A stretch of 26,112 bases of DNA from JBFJVZ01 sp041623895. GTDB lineage: Bacteria > Planctomycetota > Planctomycetia > Pirellulales > Pirellulaceae. The notes below the pieces were generated by a model. The model was not told the origin of the DNA. It ran no database searches and saw nothing but the letters and a program-made list of their open reading frames with translations. The stretch is from the NCBI GenBank assembly GCA_041623895.1, contig JBFJVZ010000051.1, positions 1 to 26,112 on the forward strand. The letters run 5' to 3'. The translations under genes were made by a program, and so were the position numbers. Positions 1 through 7,953 of the stretch are shown one piece after another (position 1 is the stretch's first letter; every line of letters begins with the position of its first letter).

Positions 1-20
1 ATTGGGGTCTGACCCCTTTT
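1..20. repeat. REP-like palindrome at window edge
   Basis: The first 20 bases contain GGGGTC-T-GACCCC, a perfect palindrome apart from its central base. Read on the minus strand (AAAAGGGGTCAGACCCCAAT) it closely resembles the left ends of the REP-like elements at 15632 and 24151 (AAAAAGGTTCAGACACCAAA). It is probably the end of one more member of that family, truncated by the window edge. Similar palindromes in other bacteria are mobilised by RAYT transposases; no RAYT gene is in this window. Confidence 0.5.
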
Positions 21-103
21 CGCGGCACACAAAAACTGACTTGAAGTACCACTAGCCGCAGCAAACGCCTCGCTCCAGGCCGCCCGTCAGGAAAACACCC
101 GAG

Positions 104-1309
104 ATGCTCCAGCAGAATTTCCAGCCAACTCGACTCGCCCTGGCTGACTTGCAGCCCGGCGACGATCGTTTCTCGATCGATGCTGTGAATCTGCTGCTTT
201 CCGCTGCCATCGATGTTGGTGCCAGCGACTTGCACCTGCATCCCCGCGGCGAGGACTGGGAGATACTGCTGCGTGTGGACGGCGTGTTGACGCAAGTTGG
301 TGTACTGCCCGGCGGTGGTAGCAACGATCCGGTGACGCGGTTGATGGTGATGGCGGCGCTGCCGACATACCGGAGCAGCCAACCGATGGAGGGCCGACTG
401 CGTTGGGAATCGATGCCGCCAGAGATTTCGATGCGGCTGGGCGTGTTCCCCAGCGTTCACGGCCCACGTGCCGTCGTGCGTTTGTTGCGCCGGAGTTCAG
501 AGTTGGATCAACTCGATTCTTTGGAACTGCCCAGCGACGTGACGGACGCGCTGCAGCATTGTAGTGATCAGACCGACGGAGCAATCTTATTGTCGGGTCC
601 ATCCGGCAGCGGTAAAACGACAACACTCTACGCCATGCTCCGCAGAATTGCTGCGGCGGTACCTCGCCGCAGCGTGATGACAATCGAAGACCCGGTTGAA
701 TCGATCATCGATTCGATCAGCCAAAGCGAGTTAGACGAAAGCGGCGGCATGACCTTGTCATCGGCACTGCGAAGTGCGGTACGTCAAGATATCGAGGTCT
801 TGTTGGTAAGCGAGATACGTGATCCCGAAACAGCCGAAGCGGCATTGCAGGCGTCACTAACCGGTCACTTGGTTTTCTCGTCGTTGCACGCGACGGATGT
901 CTCGGCCGCGCTCCGCAGATTGTCGCAACTCGGTGTTCCCCTGCACGCGATCGTCAGCGGCGTTCGCGCAATTGTCAGTCAAAGATTAGTTCGCCGCATT
1001 TGTCCGGTCTGCAAAGGCGAAACGGGCAGCGATAGCGCAGATGCCTGCAAAAACTGCCTGGGCACCGGATACAAGGATCGCATTCCGCTTGCTCAAGCCG
1101 TGCGTTTTGACGGCGGTGATCCGGTGGGAGATGCATTGCTGAATTCGCTTGAGGCGGGGCAAACGCTGGAACAGATGCGGCGGTCCGCCAAACAGGCCGG
1201 AGGAGTCGACTTGGCTAGCCGCGCCCAGCAATACGTGGAGGCGGGATTCACGACTCCAGCGGAGGTCTACCGGGTGCTGGGGCGAACAGGAATCTTCTTG
1301 GCTCGCTGA
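104..1309 (+). CDS. gspE: GspE/PulE-type secretion ATPase, short form
   Basis: This 401-residue protein is a cytoplasmic hexameric-type ATPase of the type II secretion / type IV pilus family, which powers pseudopilus assembly. Visible are an N2-like segment (ASDLHLHP, about residue 40), Walker A GPSGSGKTT with K171, a Walker B/Asp-box region around LLVSEIRDPETAEAALQASL, a His box (SSLHATD), and the C-terminal zinc-binding tetracysteine module C300-x2-C303-x11-C315-x2-C318. GspE proteins are usually about 500-570 residues; the N1/MshEN domain that contacts GspL or PilC partners is missing. The ATG at 104 has AGGA at 89-92. The gene heads an operon with three GspF-like genes and several prepilin-like genes. 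The family call is secure, but which machine it powers is inferred from the neighbours. Confidence 0.93.
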   Translation: MLQQNFQPTRLALADLQPGDDRFSIDAVNLLLSAAIDVGASDLHLHPRGEDWEILLRVDGVLTQVGVLPGGGSNDPVTRLMVMAALPTYRSSQPMEGRLRWESMPPEISMRLGVFPSVHGPRAVVRLLRRSSELDQLDSLELPSDVTDALQHCSDQTDGAILLSGPSGSGKTTTLYAMLRRIAAAVPRRSVMTIEDPVESIIDSISQSELDESGGMTLSSALRSAVRQDIEVLLVSEIRDPETAEAALQASLTGHLVFSSLHATDVSAALRRLSQLGVPLHAIVSGVRAIVSQRLVRRICPVCKGETGSDSADACKNCLGTGYKDRIPLAQAVRFDGGDPVGDALLNSLEAGQTLEQMRRSAKQAGGVDLASRAQQYVEAGFTTPAEVYRVLGRTGIFLAR

Positions 1310-1416
1310 CGCGTCTGGTTGGCAAGAGCACAACCCCGGGATTGTTGCTTTTTCGACTCCAGCACTTTAGGCTAACCAATCAGCTTCTCATCTATTCATT
1401 CCTGGGCATCCTGTGC

Positions 1417-2358
1417 ATGGCCAAACTTTCTGATCGCCAACTTGCTGCCCTGCTTGACGAGATCGCTGCGGCGATCCGCGTCGATATGCCGATCGCGGAT
1501 GCGATGCAGCGATTGCGTGACCGGCGGTTGGGCCCGGTCGCGATTGCCGCCGGCGTTTGTGCGGACGCCATGAACCGCGGCCAAACCGCCGCGGATGCAC
1601 TTCGTTTGTGTAATTCTCCGATCATCGATCAGGCCGCCGCGGCGGTTCAGGCGAGTCAGCAAAGTGGCGACCCCAAAGTAATGACTCGGCTGTCATCCCT
1701 GTTGCGAAGGCGTGCCGAGTATTTTCGCAGCTCGCAATTGGCGTGGCTTTATCCGCTGATCTTATTGGTGATTGCCTATGCCATTGCACTGGGTGTCATG
1801 GTCCCAATGTTACGAACGTATCAGGGACGTGATTTTACTTGGTCCGAATCTGTGTTGAATTTTAGCCACTGGCTGGAATCGAATTGGTTTGTACCGCCAA
1901 TCGCGCTGGCGATCATGGTCATCGGCTGGCTGATTTGGCGCAGCCGGAATCGATCGTTGCCACGAGATGCGCGTCTCCGATTATTTTGTCAGTCGTTGGT
2001 CGATCAGATCGCAGCGGATGTGCCCGAAAGCGATGCGATCCGCAACGCAGCGAAATTGTCGGGCGAAGCCTCGGTGTTGGCTGAAACGAACCCGACCTTC
2101 AAGTCGCCGCAGTTCATGGCTTTATTGGCAAAGGTTCAGTCGCCATTGATGGAAGTGCCAGGAGTGAGTGAAGAGGCGACCCTGGTGGCGCGACTCAAGT
2201 TCTTGGCCGCAATTCATGATGAACGCGCCAGACGACATGATTATTTGTGGTCCAGACTGATTCCGCGGATCGCGATGGTCGTTGTTGGAGGCGGGTTCAC
2301 CCTGGCATACGCGTGGTGGGTAATTGCACCGGTCTATCAGCAGGTGGCGCAGTGGTGA
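1417..2358 (+). CDS. GspF/PilC-like inner-membrane protein, first of three
   Basis: The protein is a probable platform protein of the secretion-like machine. From ATG 1417 it has 313 residues. It begins with a GspF-like helical domain (LAALLDEIAAAIRVDMPIADAM), then has a membrane segment WLYPLILLVIAYAIALGV and a second one around PPIALAIMVIGWLIW. A degenerate second helical domain follows, and a last membrane segment (IAMVVVGGGFTLAYAWWVI). This two-domain, three-TM layout is that of GspF/PilC, but similarity is weak. The reading frame extends upstream to a TTG at 1342, which would add 25 residues; ATG 1417 is preferred because GspF-like sequence begins there, although no strong ribosome binding site is seen. 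The stop overlaps the next start (GTGA). Confidence 0.8.
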   Translation: MAKLSDRQLAALLDEIAAAIRVDMPIADAMQRLRDRRLGPVAIAAGVCADAMNRGQTAADALRLCNSPIIDQAAAAVQASQQSGDPKVMTRLSSLLRRRAEYFRSSQLAWLYPLILLVIAYAIALGVMVPMLRTYQGRDFTWSESVLNFSHWLESNWFVPPIALAIMVIGWLIWRSRNRSLPRDARLRLFCQSLVDQIAADVPESDAIRNAAKLSGEASVLAETNPTFKSPQFMALLAKVQSPLMEVPGVSEEATLVARLKFLAAIHDERARRHDYLWSRLIPRIAMVVVGGGFTLAYAWWVIAPVYQQVAQW

Positions 2359-3161
2359 CACGACTCGATCCAGTCGCCAGTCGGCTCGCTGCTGCCGATG
2401 ATGTGAACACCGCGCTGGTACTTGATTGGTTGGAAGCTCGTCAGCAGCGCGATTCGCTACACCGCCGCGCGTTCTGGTGCAGCCTGGGAGCGTGGTTGCT
2501 GGTGACGGCGGCGGCTGTTATTAGCAGTGCCGTTGCTATCAAGTTCGCGCATGATACTCGAGAGGCGTTCTCTGAAGTTTACCCGCTAAGCTGGAACCGG
2601 CGAGATCAGGTGTTCAGCCCGCCACTGACTCTGGACATAGTGCCCCCTGTGTTGGCATTGATCGCCATAGTGTTGCTGATCGGTGGACTGCTGGGCTGGT
2701 GGCTGGGCCGTTTTCCGGGACATCGCTGGACGTGTTCGGCGATCGATTGGTGGAATGTTAGTGATGCCGTATCCAGGTTATTGGCGGTTGGCTGCACTTA
2801 CCCGGAAGCGTTTGATACGGCTGCCGAAGTAGCCCGTACGTCCGGCAATCGTTGGCGGCTTAGACAGGCAGCTGAACATGTCCGTCAGGGTGTTTCGGAA
2901 CCGCTACTGGGTCCGGCAAGTGATGGTGATGTAGCGATGGTTCAGACGTGGGTGGAGACCATCGACGTGGATCCAAGCGAACGATGGCGGTTGGCAAACC
3001 AGCACTTTGCTGAGGTCGCTCGCCGCCGGGTCGGTGTGCTGCAGGCGACGGTCCCGATCGTATCGACGCTCCTTGCCGGCTTGCTGATTTGGATGTCCAT
3101 TTCGGCCACCTTGGGATGGATGTGGATGACCGTAGGACGAATGATGGTCGGTGGGAATTAG
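2355..3161 (+). CDS. GspF-like inner-membrane protein, second of three
   Basis: This 268-residue protein starts at a GTG sharing GTGA with the previous stop. AGGTGG at 2342-2347 serves as the ribosome binding site; a GTG one codon earlier (2352) is equally possible. Membrane segments lie near residues 33-53 (LGAWLLVTAAAVISSAVAI), 90-115 (VPPVLALIAIVLLIGGLLGWWLG) and the C-terminus (TVPIVSTLLAGLLIWMSI). The helical domain before the last segment (LANQHFAEVARRRVGVLQ) resembles the GspF C-terminal domain. The family link is weak by sequence and rests on topology and operon position. It could be one half of a divergent paired GspF platform. Confidence 0.75.
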   Translation: MTRLDPVASRLAAADDVNTALVLDWLEARQQRDSLHRRAFWCSLGAWLLVTAAAVISSAVAIKFAHDTREAFSEVYPLSWNRRDQVFSPPLTLDIVPPVLALIAIVLLIGGLLGWWLGRFPGHRWTCSAIDWWNVSDAVSRLLAVGCTYPEAFDTAAEVARTSGNRWRLRQAAEHVRQGVSEPLLGPASDGDVAMVQTWVETIDVDPSERWRLANQHFAEVARRRVGVLQATVPIVSTLLAGLLIWMSISATLGWMWMTVGRMMVGGN

Positions 3162-3162
3162 C

Positions 3163-4293
3163 GTGAATCTTAAGTCCAAGTTTACAATCGCTGCTGTTTT
3201 TCTTTTTCTTTTGATCGCAATTTTTGTTTTTGCGATTCCCTCGTTGATTGGATTCTTGTTGACCTGCTTGATCATCGCGGCCGCCTACGATTTGTTCATG
3301 CGGCGTCAGCGGCTGGCCACGCGCAGCTTGAACCTGGCGTTGCGAGCGGCCTGCCATCGAAAGGCCAGTATTTCGAAGATCGCGACGGCGTTCGCGCGTT
3401 ACGGCCCGCTTCGCGGGCCCTGCTATGAGTATGCTCGCCGGCTAACGGTTGGTGAGGATCCCGTTCACGCGGCCGCAGCTTCACGCGTGCCGCTTCAATT
3501 GGGCACCGCGGTCGCCATGAGCACCACCTCGCAAGCTGCTCAGGTCGAGTCTCAGGACGACGTTGATCAACCCTACTCGAGTGCCGGGTCCTCCGCGTTG
3601 CCGGCGTACTCACAAATCTTGTATTTGACCATGGCCGCGACCATCACTTGCGTCGTTCTGACATTCGTAACCGTGTCGATCTTGCCAATCATCGAGCAGA
3701 TGATCCAGGAATTTGGGGTTACGATGGAACCGTACGAATGGCTAATCGTGGGCACAACACCGACGTGGATCGCAATCACGGTCATGGTGTTGATACTGTT
3801 GATGATGATCCCCATATTGGCGAGAACGGATCACTTCACAATTCCGATCCTGAATGCGTTTCGACTTTCTCCGCTGGCTGCGCAGTCCAGAGCAGACATA
3901 CTGGAAGGGCTCGCCGACGCGACGGAGGCAGGCATGCCATTGTCCAGGGCGATTGAGATAGCAGGTCAGATCTCGCTTAATTCTAATCAGCGGTGGTCTT
4001 TTCAGAATGCGTCCCATTTGATTCAACAAGGGGCCTCGGCGGCCGATGCGCTGTACCAGAATGGATGGATTAACGGCGAGGAAGTCATTTGGCTCCGTGA
4101 CGCGCCGCCGCTTCGCTTCGCGCAACTGCTGCGGCACTTCGGCCGCCAAGGGATTCGTGATGCGCAGGCAAATCTACAGTGGTTGATGGGAATTCTGTTT
4201 CCGATGATGGTCGTGCTGTTGGGGATTGCCGTTTTGTCCTACGCTTACGGGTTTCTCGGTACGATCATGCAACTGATTACGTTACTGGCATGA
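3163..4293 (+). CDS. GspF-like inner-membrane protein, third of three
   Basis: About 376 residues from GTG 3163, with GGTGGG at 3150-3155 as a plausible ribosome binding site. A GTG at 3151 would overlap the previous gene by 11 bases and add four residues. The N-terminus is very hydrophobic (TIAAVFLFLLIAIFVFAIPS and more). A helical domain follows, then a membrane segment (ILYLTMAATITCVVLTFVTV), a second (WIAITVMVLILLMMIPIL), a second helical domain (ADILEGLADATEAGMPLSRAIE, GspF-like) and a C-terminal membrane segment (LFPMMVVLLGIAVLSYAYGF). The C-terminal half is the most GspF-like part of the three paralogues. The stop overlaps the next start (ATGA), so translation is probably coupled. Confidence 0.82.
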   Translation: MNLKSKFTIAAVFLFLLIAIFVFAIPSLIGFLLTCLIIAAAYDLFMRRQRLATRSLNLALRAACHRKASISKIATAFARYGPLRGPCYEYARRLTVGEDPVHAAAASRVPLQLGTAVAMSTTSQAAQVESQDDVDQPYSSAGSSALPAYSQILYLTMAATITCVVLTFVTVSILPIIEQMIQEFGVTMEPYEWLIVGTTPTWIAITVMVLILLMMIPILARTDHFTIPILNAFRLSPLAAQSRADILEGLADATEAGMPLSRAIEIAGQISLNSNQRWSFQNASHLIQQGASAADALYQNGWINGEEVIWLRDAPPLRFAQLLRHFGRQGIRDAQANLQWLMGILFPMMVVLLGIAVLSYAYGFLGTIMQLITLLA

Positions 4294-4787
4294 AGCATAC
4301 ATCGAATCTCCATTACCGCTCCACGGCCTGCGTTCGTTCCATGGCCTGCGTTCGACCACGATCGGGTAGCTTGATCATTGAGTCGGTCGTTGCCATCGCG
4401 TTGTTGGCGACCGCACTGGTGGCGCTGGGCAAATTGGCCGCGTCATCGGCGGCGATCAGCCGGATCGCGGATCAACGTTTGGCTGCCACACTGAGCGGCG
4501 AAAATGTTATCGAGCAGTTGAAAGATGTTACCTTTGACGACTTGTCCCGGGAATCGTCTGTCATTGCCAATGCAATCCAGAAGTCTTGTGGCTACGAAAT
4601 CAACGTGGCCACCGACCAGTTTTTGGTGGGCGATCGTGACGCCACCCACATTCTCGTCACCGTCCGACCAAGCACCAACGTTTTGATTCAATTGCACGAT
4701 TGGCGCATCAAGCAAACGAACCCCGGGGCCCCGGAGGCAGAGGCCCCGGCGGGAGAGGCCCCAGCAGCGGAGGTCGGCGATGAATAA
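4290..4787 (+). CDS. Prepilin-like minor pseudopilin (GspI-like)
   Basis: A 165-residue protein whose N-terminus has a class III prepilin signal: RPRSG cleaved before SLIIESVVAIALLATALVAL, with the conserved Glu at mature position 5. This suggests processing by a prepilin peptidase and assembly into a pseudopilus. Size and motif suggest GspI, but the assignment among minor pseudopilins is tentative. The C-terminus is rich in Ala, Pro and Glu (about residues 147-162). Two starts are possible: ATG 4290 overlapping the preceding stop, and ATG 4341, which leaves a nine-residue leader more usual for prepilins. The extra 17 residues include an in-frame duplication. Confidence 0.82.
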   Translation: MKHTSNLHYRSTACVRSMACVRPRSGSLIIESVVAIALLATALVALGKLAASSAAISRIADQRLAATLSGENVIEQLKDVTFDDLSRESSVIANAIQKSCGYEINVATDQFLVGDRDATHILVTVRPSTNVLIQLHDWRIKQTNPGAPEAEAPAGEAPAAEVGDE

Positions 4788-5256
4788 CGAGTATGCGATC
4801 CGGCGTAGCAAACATCAGGGCTTCACCTTGATTGAAGTGATCGGAACGCTTTCGCTGTTGCTGGCGATTGCGCTGGCCGGCACCAGTATGCTCGCCACGG
4901 TGACCAAAATCGGCTTAGCCAATAAGCAAGCCAATCAGGCCCGAGCAGATATTGCGCGGCTAGCCATCCAGTTTCGCGCCGACGTGCGGAACGCACAGCT
5001 GGATCAACTGCATGAAGATTCGCAAGCGATCGATTTGTCGATCGGTGACCAGGTCATTCGCTATCAGTTCGATCCGCGGGCCCAGGTCATCGTTCGCAAG
5101 CGCGTTGACTCGGGCCAGGAGCCGCCACTTGATTTCTTCACTCTTACCGAACATTGTCTTCCGGCGTTTGCTGTCCAGGACCGCCAGGTGAATTTGCGAC
5201 TGACAGAACCGGATGCACGCAATCCTTGGATCATCCAGGCGGTGCAACATGATTAA
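4780..5256 (+). CDS. Prepilin-like minor pseudopilin (GspJ-like)
   Basis: The 158-residue protein has a textbook type IV prepilin leader, HQG cleaved before FTLIEVIGTLSLLLAIALAG, with the cleavage Gly at residue 14 and Glu at mature position 5. The rest is a small soluble domain with no further recognisable motif. Order and size suggest a GspJ-like minor pseudopilin. GGAGG at 4769-4773 is a strong ribosome binding site for the ATG at 4780, and the gene overlaps the previous one by eight bases. Confidence 0.83.
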   Translation: MNNEYAIRRSKHQGFTLIEVIGTLSLLLAIALAGTSMLATVTKIGLANKQANQARADIARLAIQFRADVRNAQLDQLHEDSQAIDLSIGDQVIRYQFDPRAQVIVRKRVDSGQEPPLDFFTLTEHCLPAFAVQDRQVNLRLTEPDARNPWIIQAVQHD

Positions 5257-5647
5257 GTTTTCGCGACCAGCAAAGTCAGCTGCGGCGGCCCGCCGTGGCG
5301 CAGGTTTTCTGATGCTGGTGATGATGATTCTGTTAGTCATTATTTCGGCGACCCAATGGCTGGTGACCGCTTCGCTGGCCAACCAACAAGGGGAAAGCGA
5401 TCGACTTCGCGCCAGGTCGATGCTGGCTGCCATGAACCAGGCGCAAGCTTTGCAATCGGATTGGACGACACCATTACGGTTGCCGATCGCCAAGAACAAT
5501 CAGGAACGGATAGAAGTCAAGGCAAATGCAGATCGGACGTTGCTGACAGCGATCTGGCTGCGCGGCGACACCGAAGTCTCGCGCTTGACGCGTCCGATCC
5601 AAACGCCGTCCCAGCCTGCTGCACTGGGTGACACACCAGAGAACTAA
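5249..5647 (+). CDS. Small prepilin-like protein (GspK-like N-terminus)
   Basis: The 132-residue protein begins with a basic leader ending RRGAG, followed by hydrophobic FLMLVMMILLVIISATQWLV. It lacks the Glu at mature position 5, a known feature of the tip pseudopilin GspK, but is much shorter than a typical GspK (about 300 residues) and shows no GspK insert. It may be a reduced tip subunit or simply a small membrane protein. The ATG at 5249 overlaps the previous gene by eight bases; a longer upstream reading frame from 5213 is unlikely because it runs further into that gene. Function is inferred from position. Confidence 0.72.
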   Translation: MIKFSRPAKSAAAARRGAGFLMLVMMILLVIISATQWLVTASLANQQGESDRLRARSMLAAMNQAQALQSDWTTPLRLPIAKNNQERIEVKANADRTLLTAIWLRGDTEVSRLTRPIQTPSQPAALGDTPEN

Positions 5648-5657
5648 CGAGAAAGAA

Positions 5658-6593
5658 ATGAATAGCAATCGGAACAAATTTTCGTCTCTTCGAGCCAATC
5701 GCTGCGACTACGGCTTCACGCTGGTGGAACTGCTCGTGGTGATCGCCATCATTGGTGTTCTTGTTGGCCTGCTTGTCCCTGCGATGCAGAACATGCGTGA
5801 ACTATCGCGGCGCAGTCATTGCGAACAGAATCTGGTCAAGCTGTCATTAGCACTGTCAGCGTATTCAACTCAGTTCGATCACTATCCAATCGGCTCAATC
5901 AACGAGAGCGGACCGATCAAAAATGAAGCTGCAGGGTTTCATCACAATTGGATTTCCGGTTTGTTACCAATGCTAGACGCCAAGACCATTTTTGATGCGA
6001 TCGACCGAACTGCCAGCGTCTATGCGAAGGAAAACCAAGCAGTACGCGGTTTGAGTTTGCCGATGTTGCGTTGCCCGTCAGCGACTGACACACGCGAAAA
6101 CACGACCTGTTATGCGGGCATTATTTCCTCGATTGAAACGCCGATTGACCAGGACAATGACGGAGTGTTTCGCTTGAATCTTCCCGTTGCGGAATCGGAT
6201 ATCACGGACGGACTCGCTTTTACCCTGTTTGTGGGCGAAAAACTTTCCTCGTTTGAGGAAGATTTGGGATGGTTCAGTGGCACGCGATCGAGTCTGCGAA
6301 CTGCCGGTCATCCGATCAATGCTGAACGCGTTCGCATTCGCGGTCCAGCCGATCCCAGCAAGCAAGTCGATGCTCTGTACGTCGGCGGATTGGCAAGTGA
6401 CCATCCGGACGGAGCTTACTTGCTGATGGGTAGCGGGCAATACGAATTCCGCAGTTCGTCCATGGATCTGCGCGTCTTGCAACAGATGGCCGCCCGCGCT
6501 GACGGTGGCATTCCGATCGAGTGGCAGCGGACCGAAGCCGATTCGGCTATGGAGAGGCAAGCCGAGAGTGAGCCCAAAGATTTGACCCTATGA
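5658..6593 (+). CDS. DUF1559 prepilin-like (PulG-type) protein
   Basis: A 311-residue protein with a canonical prepilin N-terminus (DYG cleaved before FTLVELLVVIAIIGVLVGLL), the next helix with a typical ARELSRRSHCEQNL-like stretch, and a large C-terminal domain. This is the layout of the DUF1559 proteins, which are greatly expanded in Planctomycetes. They are thought to be exported, pseudopilin-like surface or periplasmic proteins, but their precise role is not known. The usual C-terminal 'H-x-G-G-x-N' type motif is replaced here by DALYVGGLASDHPDGAYLLM. The ATG at 5658 has GAGAAAG at 5649-5655. It is the last gene of the operon and overlaps the convergent desaturase gene by six bases. Confidence 0.9.
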   Translation: MNSNRNKFSSLRANRCDYGFTLVELLVVIAIIGVLVGLLVPAMQNMRELSRRSHCEQNLVKLSLALSAYSTQFDHYPIGSINESGPIKNEAAGFHHNWISGLLPMLDAKTIFDAIDRTASVYAKENQAVRGLSLPMLRCPSATDTRENTTCYAGIISSIETPIDQDNDGVFRLNLPVAESDITDGLAFTLFVGEKLSSFEEDLGWFSGTRSSLRTAGHPINAERVRIRGPADPSKQVDALYVGGLASDHPDGAYLLMGSGQYEFRSSSMDLRVLQQMAARADGGIPIEWQRTEADSAMERQAESEPKDLTL

Positions 6594-7598
6594 TTCGGCG
6601 TTCGTTTCAGACGTTGTCTGGGTAGCTCGCGAAAACGCCTTGGGCCGAACCACATCTTTCGCCAGCCCGATCAGCTCCAAGAACTGAATCACCCGCCACG
6701 ACATATCAAACTCCCACCAGCGGTGGCCGTGGGCAGCGGCCCTGGGTTCGGCATGGTGGTTGTTGTGCCAGCCTTCGCCATGACTCCATAAGGCCACCAA
6801 CCAATTGTTCGTGCTGCATTCGCGGGTCTCGTAGGTGCGATACCCGAACACGTGCGACAACGAATTGACGGCCCACGTCCCGTGCAGAACAAAGACGGTC
6901 CGCACCGCAACGCCCCAGACCGTCCAGCTAGCTGCGTATTTAGCGACCACCATCAAATCACCGCCACCGAAAAAATAACCGGTCACGGCGCCGGCCAGCG
7001 TAAACAGAAAGGAGTGGAAGATGAATACCAGAAACCAACCACCGCGGCGCTCCAACCGCAGATAAAACGGATCGCGAAGTAGATCCCGGACGTATCGTTC
7101 ATAGTGGCTGGTGCGGTCAAAGTCCTTGTGTCGACACACGACCCAGCCGATGTGACCCCACAGCATGCTGACCAGCGGCGAATGCGGATCGGGACGTTTG
7201 TCACTATGTTGGTGGTGCATTCGATGAATAGCGACCCACCGCGCCGGACTGTCCTGCAGATTGCACATGCCCAACGTGGCCAAAGTATGTTCCAGCCATT
7301 TTGGCGCGGTGAATCCGCGATGAGTCAGCATCCGGTGGTAGCCAATGGTGATACCCATCATGCCGAATACAAAATGACCCAAGACCGCCAATACCAGGCC
7401 GGACCAGGTGAACAGCCAGGGAACAAAGGCTAACAGCGCGACGAGATGCACGCTGGTGAGTACAGCGACGTACTCCCACATGACCCGCAACGGTTCCGTT
7501 TCTTCCGGGCGCGGCAGACGCTGTGGATCGATGCCCGAATCGGGAAGTGGATCGGTCTCGCTGGCTGAATCGGGTTGCTCGAGAGTTGTTGTATTCAT
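6588..7598 (-). CDS. Acyl-CoA / acyl-lipid desaturase, membrane di-iron type
   Basis: A 336-residue integral-membrane desaturase that would introduce a double bond (delta-9 type by family) into fatty acyl chains, tuning membrane fluidity. All three histidine boxes are present: H88RMLTH93, H125RMHH129 and H278NNHH282, with extra His at 239 and 249. Two pairs of hydrophobic segments flank the first boxes (about residues 43-85 and 188-232). The family is usually 300-400 residues. ATG 7598 is chosen over GTG 7610, which would add four residues; neither has a clear ribosome binding site. The 3' end overlaps the convergent DUF1559 gene. Substrate (CoA ester or lipid-linked) cannot be told from sequence. 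Confidence 0.93.
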   Translation of the reverse strand: MNTTTLEQPDSASETDPLPDSGIDPQRLPRPEETEPLRVMWEYVAVLTSVHLVALLAFVPWLFTWSGLVLAVLGHFVFGMMGITIGYHRMLTHRGFTAPKWLEHTLATLGMCNLQDSPARWVAIHRMHHQHSDKRPDPHSPLVSMLWGHIGWVVCRHKDFDRTSHYERYVRDLLRDPFYLRLERRGGWFLVFIFHSFLFTLAGAVTGYFFGGGDLMVVAKYAASWTVWGVAVRTVFVLHGTWAVNSLSHVFGYRTYETRECSTNNWLVALWSHGEGWHNNHHAEPRAAAHGHRWWEFDMSWRVIQFLELIGLAKDVVRPKAFSRATQTTSETNAES

Positions 7599-7660
7599 TT
7601 GCGTCGGCACTTGGATTCGGGACAGTCTTATCCTGCTCGCTGGTTTAGAGATAGTCCAGT

Positions 7661-7697
7661 AAAAAAAGCCGATCGCGTGCAGGGCACTTGATCGGCT
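7661..7697 (-). terminator. Intrinsic terminator after the small basic protein gene
   Basis: On the minus strand AGCCGATC (7697-7690) pairs with GATCGGCT (7674-7667), directly followed by seven T residues (7667-7661). This is a standard rho-independent terminator, 50 bases after the stop of the small basic protein gene and upstream of the desaturase gene. It separates the two transcription units. Confidence 0.85.
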
Positions 7698-7746
7698 GTT
7701 GTGGCATCTTTATTCGACGAACGGACGCCGAGGAGCGAACCGATCA

Positions 7747-7953
7747 TCACGAATCTTCATCGGCAGCCTTTTTGACCTTCTTCTTCTTCTTCAACGAGAC
7801 CTTCATCACGCGGACTTTCGGCATACCGACAACGCCGGCTTGTTCGTCGAACTTGTCCAATTCTTTCAGCCGGGCAATTCGCTCGGCTCTGGTCAATACG
7901 TTTCGTGTTTTGATCGCCCCGGCCTTCACCTTGAGGCTCTGATCCATAGTCAT
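7747..7953 (-). CDS. PVC-superphylum signature small basic protein
   Basis: A 68-residue, strongly basic protein beginning MTMDQSLKVK, with the central block RNVLTRAERIARLKEL and a poly-lysine C-terminus (KKKKKVKK) followed by acidic residues. The SLK...K.RNVL.R.ER pattern matches the small basic protein family restricted to Planctomycetes, Verrucomicrobia and Chlamydiae, described as a PVC signature protein with a nucleic-acid or ribosome-associated role. Translation may start at ATG 7953 or, equally, at ATG 7947; no strong ribosome binding site is seen. It is monocistronic, with its own terminator downstream and a divergent gene 412 bases upstream. The molecular function remains uncertain. 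Confidence 0.88.
   Translation of the reverse strand: MTMDQSLKVKAGAIKTRNVLTRAERIARLKELDKFDEQAGVVGMPKVRVMKVSLKKKKKVKKAADEDS

Noticed and set aside
87..683. 198-residue minus-strand open frame opposite the GspE gene
   Set aside because: It is antisense to conserved ATPase coding sequence and has Arg/Ser-rich composition without domain features.
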